Notes: a model not told the origin generated them from the letters alone. Counted from the first letter of the stretch, positions 1-8,595 are shown. The stretch is DNA of 64,000 bases from Desulfurobacterium atlanticum (GCF_900188395.1 NZ_FZOB01000002.1:155076-219075); one strand, 5' to 3'. A program made the numbers and translations.

Positions 1-660
1 AAAATGTTAAAAATAGATAAACTTCTTGATAGAAAACCTTCACAGCTATCAGGAGGACAGCGACAGAGAGTCGCCCTTGCAAGAGCGATAATATCTGAAA
101 GACCTGTATGCCTGATGGATGAACCACTTTCAAATCTTGATGCCAAACTCAGAAGCGCTATGAGAAAAGAACTTAAATCCCTTCAGCAAAAACTCAACCT
201 TACGGTTATCTATGTTACCCACGATCAGATTGAAGCTATGAGTATGGCAGATGAAATTATCCTTATAAACAACGGAAAGATAGAGCAGCACGCCGAACCA
301 ACAACCATATATGAAAACCCAAAAACTACTTATGTAGCAGAGTTTATAGGAACTCCCCCGATGAATATTTTTGATGTGAAAACAATAGAAAGTTTCCCAT
401 TCAAAATACCAGAAAATGCTGTAAAAGTAGGAGTCAGACCTGAAGATATCTCCTTTAAAGAAGATGAAATAAAAATAGGGGAAGGAGAGGTCGTATTTTC
501 CGAATACCATGGAAGTGAAATTATCTACTCTGTAAATGTGAAAGGAGATCTAATTAACGCCAAGCTGACAGAAAAAGAATTTTTATCCGGAAAGAAAGTT
601 TCTCTCTACTGTAAGAAGAGTAAACTTCACTTTTTTGACGGGAAAGGAAAAAAACTTTAA
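1..660 (+). CDS. ugpC: ABC importer ATP-binding subunit, Ugp/Mal type (5' truncated by window edge)
   Basis: This is the nucleotide-binding subunit that powers the importer encoded just downstream. Only the C-terminal 219 or so residues lie in the window; the Walker A region is outside it. Counting from the ATG at 4, the ABC signature LSGGQRQR is at 15-22, Walker B (VCLMDEP) at 35-41, the D-loop SNLDAKLR follows, and the H-loop His is at 73 in YVTHDQ. Residues 140-218 resemble the TOBE regulatory domain of MalK/UgpC proteins (EFIGTPPMN linker, VGVRPEDI). The ATG at 4 is probably internal because the frame is open to base 1 and family members run to about 350-370 residues. The binding-protein gene follows 13 bp later. 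The symbol rests on UgpB-like features of the neighbour; a sugar importer is possible. Confidence 0.85.
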   Translation, partial: KMLKIDKLLDRKPSQLSGGQRQRVALARAIISERPVCLMDEPLSNLDAKLRSAMRKELKSLQQKLNLTVIYVTHDQIEAMSMADEIILINNGKIEQHAEPTTIYENPKTTYVAEFIGTPPMNIFDVKTIESFPFKIPENAVKVGVRPEDISFKEDEIKIGEGEVVFSEYHGSEIIYSVNVKGDLINAKLTEKEFLSGKKVSLYCKKSKLHFFDGKGKKL

Positions 661-673
661 AGGGAGGGAAGGT

Positions 674-1981
674 ATGAAAAAAGTTCTCATGGCTCTTTTT
701 GCAGTGCTGACGGCATTTTCATCAGCACTGGCTCAGGAAAAGATTCACATCACTTTCTGGCACGCGATGGGTGGGTCAAGAGCTGCATTTATTGACAGAA
801 TGGTGCAGGACTTTAACTACACACACCCGAACATTGAGGTAAAAGCTCAGTACAAAGGAAGCTACAGGGACACACTAAACTCAGCAATCCTTGCATACAA
901 GCAGGGAAATGCTCCTCACATCGTTCAGATTTTTGAAGTTGGAAGCCAGCTTGCTCTTGATTCTGGAATATTTATGCCGTTCCAGGACCTTGTAAAACCG
1001 GGAGACTACGCACTTTTAAACGATTTCATAAAACCTGTTGCTAACTATTACAGGATAAAAGGAAAGTTTAACTCTGTTCCTTTTAACTCCTCAAACCCGA
1101 TACTCTACTACAACAAAGACCTTTTCAGAAAAGCCGGACTGGACCCTGAAAATCCTCCAAAAACATTTGACGAAATCGTTGACGCCTGTGTAAAACTGAA
1201 AAAAGCAGGTGTTCGCTACTGTATAACATGGCCTCTCCACTCCTGGTTTGTTGAGCAGTGGATAGCAGAACAGGGAGCGCTTCTTGCCAACAATGAAAAC
1301 GGTAGAAAAGCAAGAGCTACAAATATTTACATCAACTCAAAACCGATGTACAGAATTATGAATTGGTGGAAAAAACTATACGATAAAGGGTACTACGCCT
1401 ACTCAGGAAAACCTGAAGATTGGGATGGAGCAAATAACCTTTTCGTATCTCAGCAAGCTGCAATGCTTATAACTTCAACATCAGATGTAACAATACTTGA
1501 AAACGCAGCTTATGAGCATGGATTTAAATTAGGCACTGGATTTCTTCCGGTACCTGACGGTATAAAAAGAAACGGTGTCGTTGTCGGCGGTGCAAGCCTA
1601 TGGGTTACAAAAGGGCACCCAAAGAAAGAGCTTGAAGCAGCTAAAGAGTTTCTACTCTGGTTTACAAACACAGAGAATGAAGTTCGCTGGCACAAAGGAA
1701 CAGGTTATTTCCCTGTAAGAGAAAGTGCCGTAAAAGTTTTAAAATTTGAAAAATGGTTTGATAAGCATCCGGCTTACAAAGCTGCCTTTGACCAGCTCCT
1801 TCAAACAATTCCAAACAGAGCAACCCAGGGAGCATTGATCGGAAACTTCCCTGAAATAAGGACAATAATTGAGAACGCTGTTCAGGATATTCTTGCTGGA
1901 AAACCTATAAGGGCAACACTGCAGGAAGCTGATAGAAAAGCTGATCAGGCACTTAAAAGATACAACATGAGCGTTAGGTAA
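674..1981 (+). CDS. ugpB: Extracellular solute-binding protein, UgpB-like
   Basis: This is the periplasmic substrate-binding protein of the ABC importer. The ATG at 674 follows a strong SD (GGGAGGGAAGG) and begins a clear signal peptide, MKKVLMALFAVLTAF, with a likely signal peptidase I cut after SALA. The in-frame start 13 codons upstream would bury this signal and is not used. The mature protein opens with ITFWHAMGG, and NAPHIVQIFEVGSQ, YYNKDLFRKAGLDPENPP and a TGYFPVR segment are typical of family 1 binding proteins. FWHAMGG and the VGSQ segment resemble glycerol-3-phosphate-binding UgpB more than maltose-binding MalE. At 435 residues the length fits UgpB. The substrate (glycerol-3-phosphate, its diesters, or a sugar) is inferred only. 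Confidence 0.85.
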   Translation: MKKVLMALFAVLTAFSSALAQEKIHITFWHAMGGSRAAFIDRMVQDFNYTHPNIEVKAQYKGSYRDTLNSAILAYKQGNAPHIVQIFEVGSQLALDSGIFMPFQDLVKPGDYALLNDFIKPVANYYRIKGKFNSVPFNSSNPILYYNKDLFRKAGLDPENPPKTFDEIVDACVKLKKAGVRYCITWPLHSWFVEQWIAEQGALLANNENGRKARATNIYINSKPMYRIMNWWKKLYDKGYYAYSGKPEDWDGANNLFVSQQAAMLITSTSDVTILENAAYEHGFKLGTGFLPVPDGIKRNGVVVGGASLWVTKGHPKKELEAAKEFLLWFTNTENEVRWHKGTGYFPVRESAVKVLKFEKWFDKHPAYKAAFDQLLQTIPNRATQGALIGNFPEIRTIIENAVQDILAGKPIRATLQEADRKADQALKRYNMSVR

Positions 1982-1986
1982 TCTAT

Positions 1987-2006
1987 GGAGGGGATACTTC
2001 CCCTCC
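1987..2006 (+). promoter_or_regulatory. Intercistronic hairpin between ugpB and ugpA
   Basis: A perfect 7-bp stem, GGAGGGG (1987-1993) and CCCCTCC (2000-2006), with a 6-nt loop lies between the ugpB stop and the ugpA start. It has only CTTT after it, so full termination is unlikely. In comparable binding-protein operons such hairpins protect the upstream message or reduce read-through, so the binding protein is made in excess over the permeases. That role is inferred here. Confidence 0.6.
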
Positions 2007-2022
2007 CTTTATGAGGACAGAT

Positions 2023-2913
2023 ATGAACAAACACAGCCTCTATAGAAGTAAAATAACTGCACTTTTGTTTATCCTCCCAACCTTGATCATTCTAACTCTA
2101 TTCTTATACTATCCAACTATTGAAACATTCAAGATGTCAATGTATCGTGTTGCTTTTCTCGGTCTATCAAAACAGTTCGTAGGACTTGAAAATTACAGGG
2201 ATATCTTTTTGTCAGCTGAATACAGGAAAATATTTGTTAATACTGGAATTTTTGTACTCATAAGCGTGGTGGTAAGTATAGTAATAGGACTTTTTCTTGC
2301 GGTTCTTGCCAATCAAAAACTGAAAGGAAAATCCCTATTCCGTATTCTGCTTATATGGCCATACTCTCTTCCTCCTGCTGTTGCCGGCGTCATATTCCTG
2401 TTCCTTTTTAATGAACAGTCCGGAATGGTAAACTATCTGTTAAAACATCTACTTGATATATCCCCTCCATGGCTTTCAAAAAGCACCCTTGCAATGGGAG
2501 TTGTAATAACCGCTTTTGTGTGGAAGATGATCGGTTACAATGTGGTATTTTACCTTGCTGCACTCCAAAACATACCAAAAGAGATAATTGAAGCGGCAAA
2601 AGTGGAAGGTGCATCCATCCTCCAGACGTTTTTCAAAGTAACTCTTCCTATGCTTTCTCCTATCACCCTGTTTTTAATCGTAACGAACACTATCGCAGCA
2701 TTCTTTGAAAGTTTTACTTTCATAGATCTTATAACGAAAGGAGGTCCCTCCGACAGCACAACGGTAATAATATACAGCATTTACAGAGACGGTTTTGAGT
2801 ACTTTAAAACAGGTCTTGCAGCAGCAGAATCTGTTATCCTTTTTACCTGTGTTGTAGTACTAACTCTTATCCAGATGAAAGTTTCTAAAAGGATGGTTCA
2901 CTATGAAAGGTAA
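2023..2913 (+). CDS. ugpA: ABC importer permease 1, UgpA-like
   Basis: This is one of two inner-membrane permeases of the importer. The sequence has six or so hydrophobic segments, beginning at ITALLFILPTLIILTLFLYY, and a cytoplasmic EAA loop (IEAAKVEGAS...FKVTLPML) that docks on the ATPase. Two starts are close: ATG at 2011 and ATG at 2023. The second has GAGG at 2013-2016 with 6-nt spacing and is preferred; the first would place the SD inside the gene. The length of about 296 residues matches MalF/UgpA-type permeases without the long MalF insert. Its end overlaps the next permease gene by 11 bp, so the two are probably translationally coupled. Confidence 0.9.
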   Translation: MNKHSLYRSKITALLFILPTLIILTLFLYYPTIETFKMSMYRVAFLGLSKQFVGLENYRDIFLSAEYRKIFVNTGIFVLISVVVSIVIGLFLAVLANQKLKGKSLFRILLIWPYSLPPAVAGVIFLFLFNEQSGMVNYLLKHLLDISPPWLSKSTLAMGVVITAFVWKMIGYNVVFYLAALQNIPKEIIEAAKVEGASILQTFFKVTLPMLSPITLFLIVTNTIAAFFESFTFIDLITKGGPSDSTTVIIYSIYRDGFEYFKTGLAAAESVILFTCVVVLTLIQMKVSKRMVHYER

Positions 2914-3724
2914 AAGTTTGAAACTCATTACCTACACCCTTCTGATAATAAGTATCTTAATCATAGCTCTACCTGTAATCACCGCCTTTATATTTTCAAC
3001 ACAGACACCGGCAGAAATTTTCTCATACCCTCCCAAATTCACAATAGGAAAAGCTTTAATATCAAATTACAAAACTGCATGGAGCATGTACCATCTTGGA
3101 AAGTATATGCTTAACACATTTTTCATCGCCATAGCTGTAACAGCAGGAAAAATAGTTATCTCTTTTCTTGCAGCGACAGTTCTTGTGTACTTTGACATCC
3201 CATTTAAAAGAGCACTTTTCATCTTTATCCTTCTAACATTAATGATGCCAACAGAGATAATGATAGTCGCCCTTTTTGACATAGTTACAAAACTCGGATG
3301 GTCAAACTCCTACCTTGCTCTTACCATCCCATTTCTTGCCTCTGCAACGGGAACTTTTCTTTTCCGCCAGCACTTCCTTCAGATATCCCCTGCAATTGTT
3401 GATGCTGCAAAAGTTGAAGGAGCAGGACCTCTCCAGTTCGCAGTCAAAATTCTATTTCCCATGTCTGCGAACGTAATAGCTGCTTTAACCGTAATAGAGT
3501 TCGTTTATGTCTGGAATCAATACCTGTGGCCACTGGTAATAATAAGAGATAATTCAAAACAGATGATACAGATAGGGCTTAGAATGATGATTACAGGACA
3601 GGATGCAACAAACTGGGGAATAGTAATGGCAGGAGCGGTAATTTCACTTCTTCCGGCTTTAGCGGTTTTCCTATTCCTGCAAAGATACCTGACAAAAGGA
3701 CTGTTCCTCGGAAGTGAAAAATAA
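2903..3724 (+). CDS. ugpE: ABC importer permease 2, UgpE-like
   Basis: This is the second membrane permease of the importer. It carries about six transmembrane segments and a well-kept EAA motif, VDAAKVEGAGPLQFAVKILF, followed by the proline-containing FPMSANV turn. The segment VWNQYLWPLVIIRD is typical of the MalG/UgpE branch. It starts inside the 3' end of the first permease gene (11 bp overlap) and ends the importer operon. The next gene lies on the opposite strand, with a small hairpin between them. Confidence 0.9.
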   Translation: MKGKSLKLITYTLLIISILIIALPVITAFIFSTQTPAEIFSYPPKFTIGKALISNYKTAWSMYHLGKYMLNTFFIAIAVTAGKIVISFLAATVLVYFDIPFKRALFIFILLTLMMPTEIMIVALFDIVTKLGWSNSYLALTIPFLASATGTFLFRQHFLQISPAIVDAAKVEGAGPLQFAVKILFPMSANVIAALTVIEFVYVWNQYLWPLVIIRDNSKQMIQIGLRMMITGQDATNWGIVMAGAVISLLPALAVFLFLQRYLTKGLFLGSEK

Positions 3725-3731
3725 AATAGGT

Positions 3732-3758
3732 TTAAAAAAAACACTTGCCTTTTGCAAG
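3732..3758 (-). terminator. Weak intrinsic terminator for the folP-rsmA operon
   Basis: Read on the minus strand just past the rsmA stop, CTTGC pairs with GCAAG (5 bp, 5-nt loop; 3744-3758) and is followed by TGTTTTTTTT. The stem is short but the T-run is good and the position fits. Confidence 0.5.
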
Positions 3759-3765
3759 GTAAAAC

Positions 3766-4539
3766 TTAAATGATATTTTTTTGTTTAAACGTAGTAAACA
3801 ATCTATAAAACTCCTCAGGTGAAACATCTTCCGGTCTTAAAGATAAAATATCGGAAATTTCTAACAGTTCAATTCCAAGGGTGTTTTTAAGTTTTTTTCT
3901 GCGACCTGAAAACGCTTTTTTCAGAAATTTTTCAAACTGTTCAAGCTCTTCTTTATCAAGTGAAAAGTCCTTTGGTATCATTTTAAAAACTGTTGACCAG
4001 ACTTTTGGAGGAGGTGTAAAAACCTTAGGTGAAACATCAAAAAGTTTTTTTATCTCAAAGAAATTCTGTAAAAGAGCAGGAAGGTAACCATAATTTTTCC
4101 CTTTTCTGCTAATAAGCCTTTCAGCAACCTCTTTCTGCGTCATAAACACAGCTCTTTCAAGAATACTTTTATAATCAAGTAAATTTCTGATAATTGCCGT
4201 GGAAACATTGTAAGGAAGATTTCCTACAACTTTAATCCTGTTTCCACACTTTGAAAAGTCAAACTTTACAGCATCTCCTTTCACAATTTCAACAAAGCTA
4301 CAATCTCTAAACGTTTCTTTTAAATAATCTATCATCTCATCATCTATCTCAACACATATTAACCTTTTTGGTTTCCTTTCTACAAGCTCTTTTGTTAAAG
4401 CACCTCCTCCCGGACCGATTTCAACAACAGTATCTCCTGCCTTTATGTCAAGAGAATCTACGATTTTCCTTATGATATTCCTATCCTTTAAAAAATGTTG
4501 TCCCAAATACTTTTTAAGCTTTAATCTCTCATTTTTCAA
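3766..4539 (-). CDS. rsmA: 16S rRNA adenine dimethyltransferase RsmA (KsgA)
   Basis: The enzyme dimethylates two adjacent adenines in the 3' terminal helix of 16S rRNA during small-subunit assembly. KKYLGQHFLKD is the family's N-terminal signature. The SAM-binding loop VEIGPGGG (about residues 39-46), acidic EIDD, GDAVKFD and the catalytic NLPY (107-110) are all present, as are TPPPKVWSTVF and the C-terminal helical domain. I chose the TTG at 4539, which has AGAGGG five bases upstream and gives 257 residues; an upstream TTG at 4557 would also be open. The start lies inside the 3' end of glmM, which suggests coupled translation. Confidence 0.93.
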   Translation of the reverse strand: MKNERLKLKKYLGQHFLKDRNIIRKIVDSLDIKAGDTVVEIGPGGGALTKELVERKPKRLICVEIDDEMIDYLKETFRDCSFVEIVKGDAVKFDFSKCGNRIKVVGNLPYNVSTAIIRNLLDYKSILERAVFMTQKEVAERLISRKGKNYGYLPALLQNFFEIKKLFDVSPKVFTPPPKVWSTVFKMIPKDFSLDKEELEQFEKFLKKAFSGRRKKLKNTLGIELLEISDILSLRPEDVSPEEFYRLFTTFKQKNII

Positions 4540-5875
4540 CGATACCCTCTTTTTCAAACGCTTCAGCTATAATGTTTATAACTTTTTCTATAAGCTCCTC
4601 ATTTTCAGCTTCAACCATTATTCTCACCTTTGGCTCTGTCCCAGAATACCTGACTAAAACTCTTCCATTATTTTCGAGAATCTCATTACCGCGGGAAATA
4701 GCCTCTTTAACGTATTTAAGACTTTCTATCGGTTTTTTCTCTGAAACCCTCAGATTAACAAGTTTTTGAGGATATTTCTTAAAAAGAGAAACAAGTTCAC
4801 TGAAAGGCTTTCCCGATTTTTTAAGAATTGAAGCAAGAAGAACAGCTGTAAGAACGCCATCTCCAGTTTCCATCTCTTTTTTATAAATTATATGCCCTGA
4901 CTGTTCCCCTCCTATTAAAGCACCAACTTCATCCATCTTTTCTGCAACATTTCTATCCCCAACTGATGTTCTGTAAAAATCTACCCCTTTTGATTTTATA
5001 TAGTTTTCAAGTCCTAAATTGCTCATAACAGTCGCAACTACCGGTTTCCCATTCCCGTAAAAGTCTGAAAGCAAAGCGATAATCTGGTCTCCATCAACCA
5101 CATTTCCATTTTCATCAACGGCGATACACCTATCCGCATCTCCATCAAAAGCAAAACCGATATCAGCCCTGATTTCCTGAACTTTTTTAGATATAAATTC
5201 TGGATAAGTAGCACCGCAATTATCGTTTATATTAAATCCGTCAGGTTCTGCATTATAAACAAACACTTTAGCTCCAAGGGAACGAAAAACCTCCGGAGCT
5301 ATCATAAATGCAGCTCCATTGGCACAATCAATTGCAATTCTTAAACCTGCAAGATAAACTCCCGATTCTTCAAGAAACTTAATATAGGTTTCAAGATATC
5401 CCCTTCCATCAAACACCTGCCCTATCTCAAGGGACGCTGCTTTTGGTAGTTCATATTTGTTAAATATTACAAGCTCAAGAGAGGCTTCTTCCATATCTGA
5501 AAATTTTTTCCCAAGATTGTTAAAAAACTTAATTCCATTATACTCAGGAGGATTATGAGAGGCCGAAACCATAATTCCCATTGAAAGGGAATGATTTTTT
5601 ACCATATATGAAATAGAAGGAGTTGTGGTAGTTCCAAGATAAACAACATCAACTCCCGTAGATAAAAGCCCTGAAATAAGGGCTGTAACTATCATATCTG
5701 AGGATAGCCTGGTATCTTTACCTATAACAACAGTATGTTTTGTTTCTGGATATTTGGCTTTAAGATAACATCCGGCTGAAATTCCTATTTTTTGACTCAT
5801 TTCAGGTGTAAGGGGAAACTCATTTGCTATAGCCCGTATCCCATCTGTTCCAAAAAGTTTCTTTTTCGGCATCAT
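4529..5875 (-). CDS. glmM: Phosphoglucosamine mutase GlmM
   Basis: GlmM converts glucosamine-6-phosphate to glucosamine-1-phosphate for UDP-GlcNAc, the precursor of peptidoglycan and lipopolysaccharide. At 448 residues it has the full family set: FGTDGIR near the N terminus, the phosphoserine loop SASHNP with catalytic Ser106, the Mg-binding DGDAD loop, the sugar loop GEQSGH, and the phosphate-binding loop RYSGTEPKVRI near the C terminus. The ATG at 5875 overlaps the stop of the YbbR-domain gene as ATGA, with AGGAGG just upstream. The order cdaA-cdaR-glmM is a known conserved cluster, best studied in Firmicutes, where the c-di-AMP cyclase and GlmM interact. Confidence 0.95.
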   Translation of the reverse strand: MMPKKKLFGTDGIRAIANEFPLTPEMSQKIGISAGCYLKAKYPETKHTVVIGKDTRLSSDMIVTALISGLLSTGVDVVYLGTTTTPSISYMVKNHSLSMGIMVSASHNPPEYNGIKFFNNLGKKFSDMEEASLELVIFNKYELPKAASLEIGQVFDGRGYLETYIKFLEESGVYLAGLRIAIDCANGAAFMIAPEVFRSLGAKVFVYNAEPDGFNINDNCGATYPEFISKKVQEIRADIGFAFDGDADRCIAVDENGNVVDGDQIIALLSDFYGNGKPVVATVMSNLGLENYIKSKGVDFYRTSVGDRNVAEKMDEVGALIGGEQSGHIIYKKEMETGDGVLTAVLLASILKKSGKPFSELVSLFKKYPQKLVNLRVSEKKPIESLKYVKEAISRGNEILENNGRVLVRYSGTEPKVRIMVEAENEELIEKVINIIAEAFEKEGIVEK

Positions 5876-6528
5876 CTCCTCCTTTCAATTACCACATTTA
5901 TTTTTGCAGGAAAAACTTTGTAGGGAGAAACTATTTTTAGAACAACCCTTGCCCTGTTAGAAATACTATCAACATCAACAGGCTCTGTCTCTACAAATCT
6001 TACACTTTTAACCTCTGATTGAGGAAGATATACAGTAACATAATCTGGAGAAACAAAAATAGCTTTATATCTTTTTTTGAACTTTCCTGAAAAGATAACT
6101 TTAACAGGAAGAAGTTTTGCAACCAATTTTTCAAGTTTAATTTTTACTTTATCAGGATAAAATTTCTTTACAGTTACATCTTGAAGTTGGGGAAAAACTG
6201 TTACTGTATCCTGATTTAAAGGAACGGTTATCTCCCTATTTAAAGAAGCTAAAAAATTATCTGGAACTTTCAATACAGCTTTCCCTTCCTCTTTCAACAT
6301 CGCAACTGACCTTTTTGCACCCTCAATTTCAACTTCAATCTCTGAAGGTGAGTAAGAAACCACATAAAAGTCTGATGAAACTTCAATTTTCAAAGGAAGA
6401 GAAATTCTGGAAACAACTGTTTCCTGTTTCACAGCAAGAAACCAGAGAAGAAAAGCGAAAACAATAGCCAGTAATTTATAATGAAAGTTGTAAAAAATAT
6501 AATCAATTACTCTCTTCAACCTTTCCAC
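5872..6528 (-). CDS. cdaR: YbbR-domain membrane-anchored regulator CdaR
   Basis: This is a probable extracytoplasmic regulator of the diadenylate cyclase encoded just upstream. It has an N-terminal membrane segment (YKLLAIVFAFLLWFLAV, about residues 17-33) followed by beta-rich YbbR-type repeats (VEIEGAKRSV, VPLNQDTVTVFPQ, KIKLEKLVAKLLPVKVIFSGK). The family is recognised by this layout and by its place between cdaA and glmM. It is short (218 residues), with about two repeats where some CdaR proteins have three or four. The start is a GTG overlapping the cdaA end by 26 bp; nearby TTG codons are alternatives. Confidence 0.85.
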   Translation of the reverse strand: MERLKRVIDYIFYNFHYKLLAIVFAFLLWFLAVKQETVVSRISLPLKIEVSSDFYVVSYSPSEIEVEIEGAKRSVAMLKEEGKAVLKVPDNFLASLNREITVPLNQDTVTVFPQLQDVTVKKFYPDKVKIKLEKLVAKLLPVKVIFSGKFKKRYKAIFVSPDYVTVYLPQSEVKSVRFVETEPVDVDSISNRARVVLKIVSPYKVFPAKINVVIERRR

Positions 6529-7327
6529 CTTTTATAAAAGTAACAATAACATCTTTTATACTTTTCTTTTCGGTATCCTGAGCAAGTAGAGAAAGAAGCA
6601 CTCTTTTTAATCTTTGTGGCTCAATGTTTTTTATAAGCTTCCCGTGATAAGCTATAGAAATTTTTCCGGTTTCTTCAGAAATTACAACGGCAATACAGTC
6701 TGTTTCCTCTGTTATCCCTATAGCCGCTCTATGCCTGGTTCCAACAGTCTGCGGAAGAGACGTATTCAGTGTAATAGGAAGAAAAACTCCAGCCTTTCTG
6801 ATTCTATCCTCTTTTATTATCACAGCTCCATCGTGAAGCGGAGTTCCAGGCCAGAATATTGTTACAAGAAGCTCTTTTGATACTTTCGCATCAATAACTG
6901 TGCCTGCTTCAGTATAAGCATCTGTCTTCACTTTCCTTTCAAAAACTATAAGCCCACCTATCTTATCCTTTCCCATTGTTACAACAGCTCTTGTAACCTC
7001 ATCAACAACTCTTTGAGCTTCATAATTTTTTGAAAAAACTCCTAACTGTCCTTCACCAAGCCTTGCTAAAAGCTTTCTTATCTCAGGCTGAAATATCACT
7101 ATAATGGCAAAAATCCCTATGGTTAAAACACTGTTAACAAGAAAAGAAAGTGTATAAAGATTTAAAAGCTTGGAAACAACGCTTATAAGAATAATCGTCA
7201 TTATTCCAAACAGTATCTGTATAGCCCGGGTTTTAGAAAGATAAACAAGAACTCTATAAATCAGGAAGGCAACTATAAGAATATCAACAATATCCCTTAT
7301 TGTTATCTGCGGAACAAAATCAAACAT
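6503..7327 (-). CDS. cdaA: Diadenylate cyclase CdaA (c-di-AMP synthase)
   Basis: This membrane-bound enzyme condenses two ATP molecules into cyclic di-AMP. Three hydrophobic helices fill residues 10-82, then a linker leads to the DisA_N cyclase domain. Both catalytic motifs are intact: DGA at 166-168 (LHDGAVII) and RHR at 198-200 (GTRHRAAIG). The length of 274 residues is typical. The ATG directly follows the folP stop (TAAATG), so it is cotranscribed with folP. The partner gene cdaR and the target-linked glmM come next. In Firmicutes this set controls potassium and osmolyte uptake and ties turgor to wall synthesis; the same role here is inference. Confidence 0.95.
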   Translation of the reverse strand: MFDFVPQITIRDIVDILIVAFLIYRVLVYLSKTRAIQILFGIMTIILISVVSKLLNLYTLSFLVNSVLTIGIFAIIVIFQPEIRKLLARLGEGQLGVFSKNYEAQRVVDEVTRAVVTMGKDKIGGLIVFERKVKTDAYTEAGTVIDAKVSKELLVTIFWPGTPLHDGAVIIKEDRIRKAGVFLPITLNTSLPQTVGTRHRAAIGITEETDCIAVVISEETGKISIAYHGKLIKNIEPQRLKRVLLSLLAQDTEKKSIKDVIVTFIKGGKVEESN

Positions 7328-8524
7328 TTAAGCCTCTTCCACAGCAAAAAGAATATCTATAAACTGCCTTGTTTCTTTTACATCATGCACCCTTACGATT
7401 TTAACACCGTTTAAAACACCTCTAACAATAGAAGCAAGAGAACCGGCAACCCGATTTTCAGGGTCTTTTTCACCGGTTATAAATCCGATAAAACTTTTTC
7501 TTGAAGTGCCAAGAAGAAGCGGCAAACCGAATCTTTTAAACTCATTTATCCTTTTCAAAATCTCAAGGTTATCTTCCACCCTTTTTCCAAAACCGATACC
7601 CGGGTCAAGGATAATCTGCTCTCTTTTCACCCCTTTAGCAACAGCAGAATCTACGGTTTTTTCAAAATATTCACATATCTCCTTAACAACATCTTTATAG
7701 TAAGGATTCTTCTGCATATTTTTAGGTGTGCCTTTTATATGCATCAGAACAGCAGGAACACCCCTTTCTGCAACAAGCCCGGCCATCTTCTCATCAAAAT
7801 GAAACCCGCTTATATCGTTAACAATATCAGCACCAGCATCAAGGGCTTCTTTTGCAACTTCAGATTTATACGTATCAACAGAGATAAAAATTTCCGGAAA
7901 CCGTCTTCTTATAGCATCTATTATAGGAACAACCCTTCTTTTCTCCTCATCAATGGGAACAGGTTCAGAACCTGGACGTGTTGATTCTCCTCCAACATCT
8001 ATTATTTCAGCCCCTTCCTCTATCATCTCTTCAACACGGAAAAGGGCTTTGTCAACACTGTTCCATTTTCCCCCATCAGAAAACGAATCAGGAGTAACAT
8101 TGAGAATTCCCATAATCACCGGTTTATCAAGAACCAGCTTTTTACCATTAACATCAAATTCGAACTGGCTTTTTCTTTCAGCAGCAACTAACTTTTCTAT
8201 CTCCTTACCAAGAAACTTCAAGCCAAACGGCTGTTTTTTCAATCTTTCAAGCAGTTTTTCAAGAGACCTTAAAGAAACTATCAAAACCGCCGTGCAAGTG
8301 GTACATTTAAACGATGAAGCCTCCCGTGGAAGGGCACAATCTCCTCCAGAAGCTATCGCATCCTGTTTTAAGATATTTGCCGCTCTTGTATCTATTTCCT
8401 CAATCACAAAAGTGTAAACATTTCCTTTTTTTGAAAGAATTTCTGCACCAGCAGGAGTATTTCCTATATTTAACAGGAAATTTTTAAGCTCTTCTTCCCT
8501 AAAAATTCTTCTTGTTATAAACAT
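7328..8524 (-). CDS. folP: Dihydropteroate synthase with N-terminal extension
   Basis: FolP joins p-aminobenzoate to the pterin pyrophosphate in folate synthesis. The catalytic TIM-barrel spans about 125-398: GILNVTPDSFSDGG, DVGGESTRPGSEPV, NDISGFH, LMHIKGTP, DPGIGFGK, GTSRKSFIG and VRVHDV are all present. The first 125 or so residues are an extra domain with a CTTC motif (FKCTTCTAV, 74-77) whose function I do not know. The ATG at 8524 has AGAGG upstream. It heads the five-gene operon folP-cdaA-cdaR-glmM-rsmA. A component I synthase that may make p-aminobenzoate lies 3 kb away. Confidence 0.93.
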   Translation of the reverse strand: MFITRRIFREEELKNFLLNIGNTPAGAEILSKKGNVYTFVIEEIDTRAANILKQDAIASGGDCALPREASSFKCTTCTAVLIVSLRSLEKLLERLKKQPFGLKFLGKEIEKLVAAERKSQFEFDVNGKKLVLDKPVIMGILNVTPDSFSDGGKWNSVDKALFRVEEMIEEGAEIIDVGGESTRPGSEPVPIDEEKRRVVPIIDAIRRRFPEIFISVDTYKSEVAKEALDAGADIVNDISGFHFDEKMAGLVAERGVPAVLMHIKGTPKNMQKNPYYKDVVKEICEYFEKTVDSAVAKGVKREQIILDPGIGFGKRVEDNLEILKRINEFKRFGLPLLLGTSRKSFIGFITGEKDPENRVAGSLASIVRGVLNGVKIVRVHDVKETRQFIDILFAVEEA

Positions 8525-8557
8525 ACAGGCCTCTTTTAAGTTAAAATAGATATGAAG

Positions 8558-8563
8558 ATTATA
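8558..8563 (-). promoter_or_regulatory. Candidate -10 box for the folP-cdaA operon
   Basis: A perfect TATAAT on the minus strand sits 34 bp upstream of the folP ATG in the 71-bp divergent gap. The matching -35 (TTCTAT, 17 bp away) is poor. Confidence 0.4.
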
Positions 8564-8595
8564 CCTGTTAATTTAGTTCCATAGAAAGAGGATAT

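Noticed and set aside
130..510. Open frame antisense to the ABC ATPase gene, and many like it on the opposite strand of other genes
   Set aside because: They are shadows of strongly conserved genes; low-complexity F/S/I/L-rich products without SD or family features.
635..673. Upstream extension of the binding-protein gene
   Set aside because: It overlaps the ATPase stop and contains the SD of the ATG at 674; the signal peptide begins at 674.
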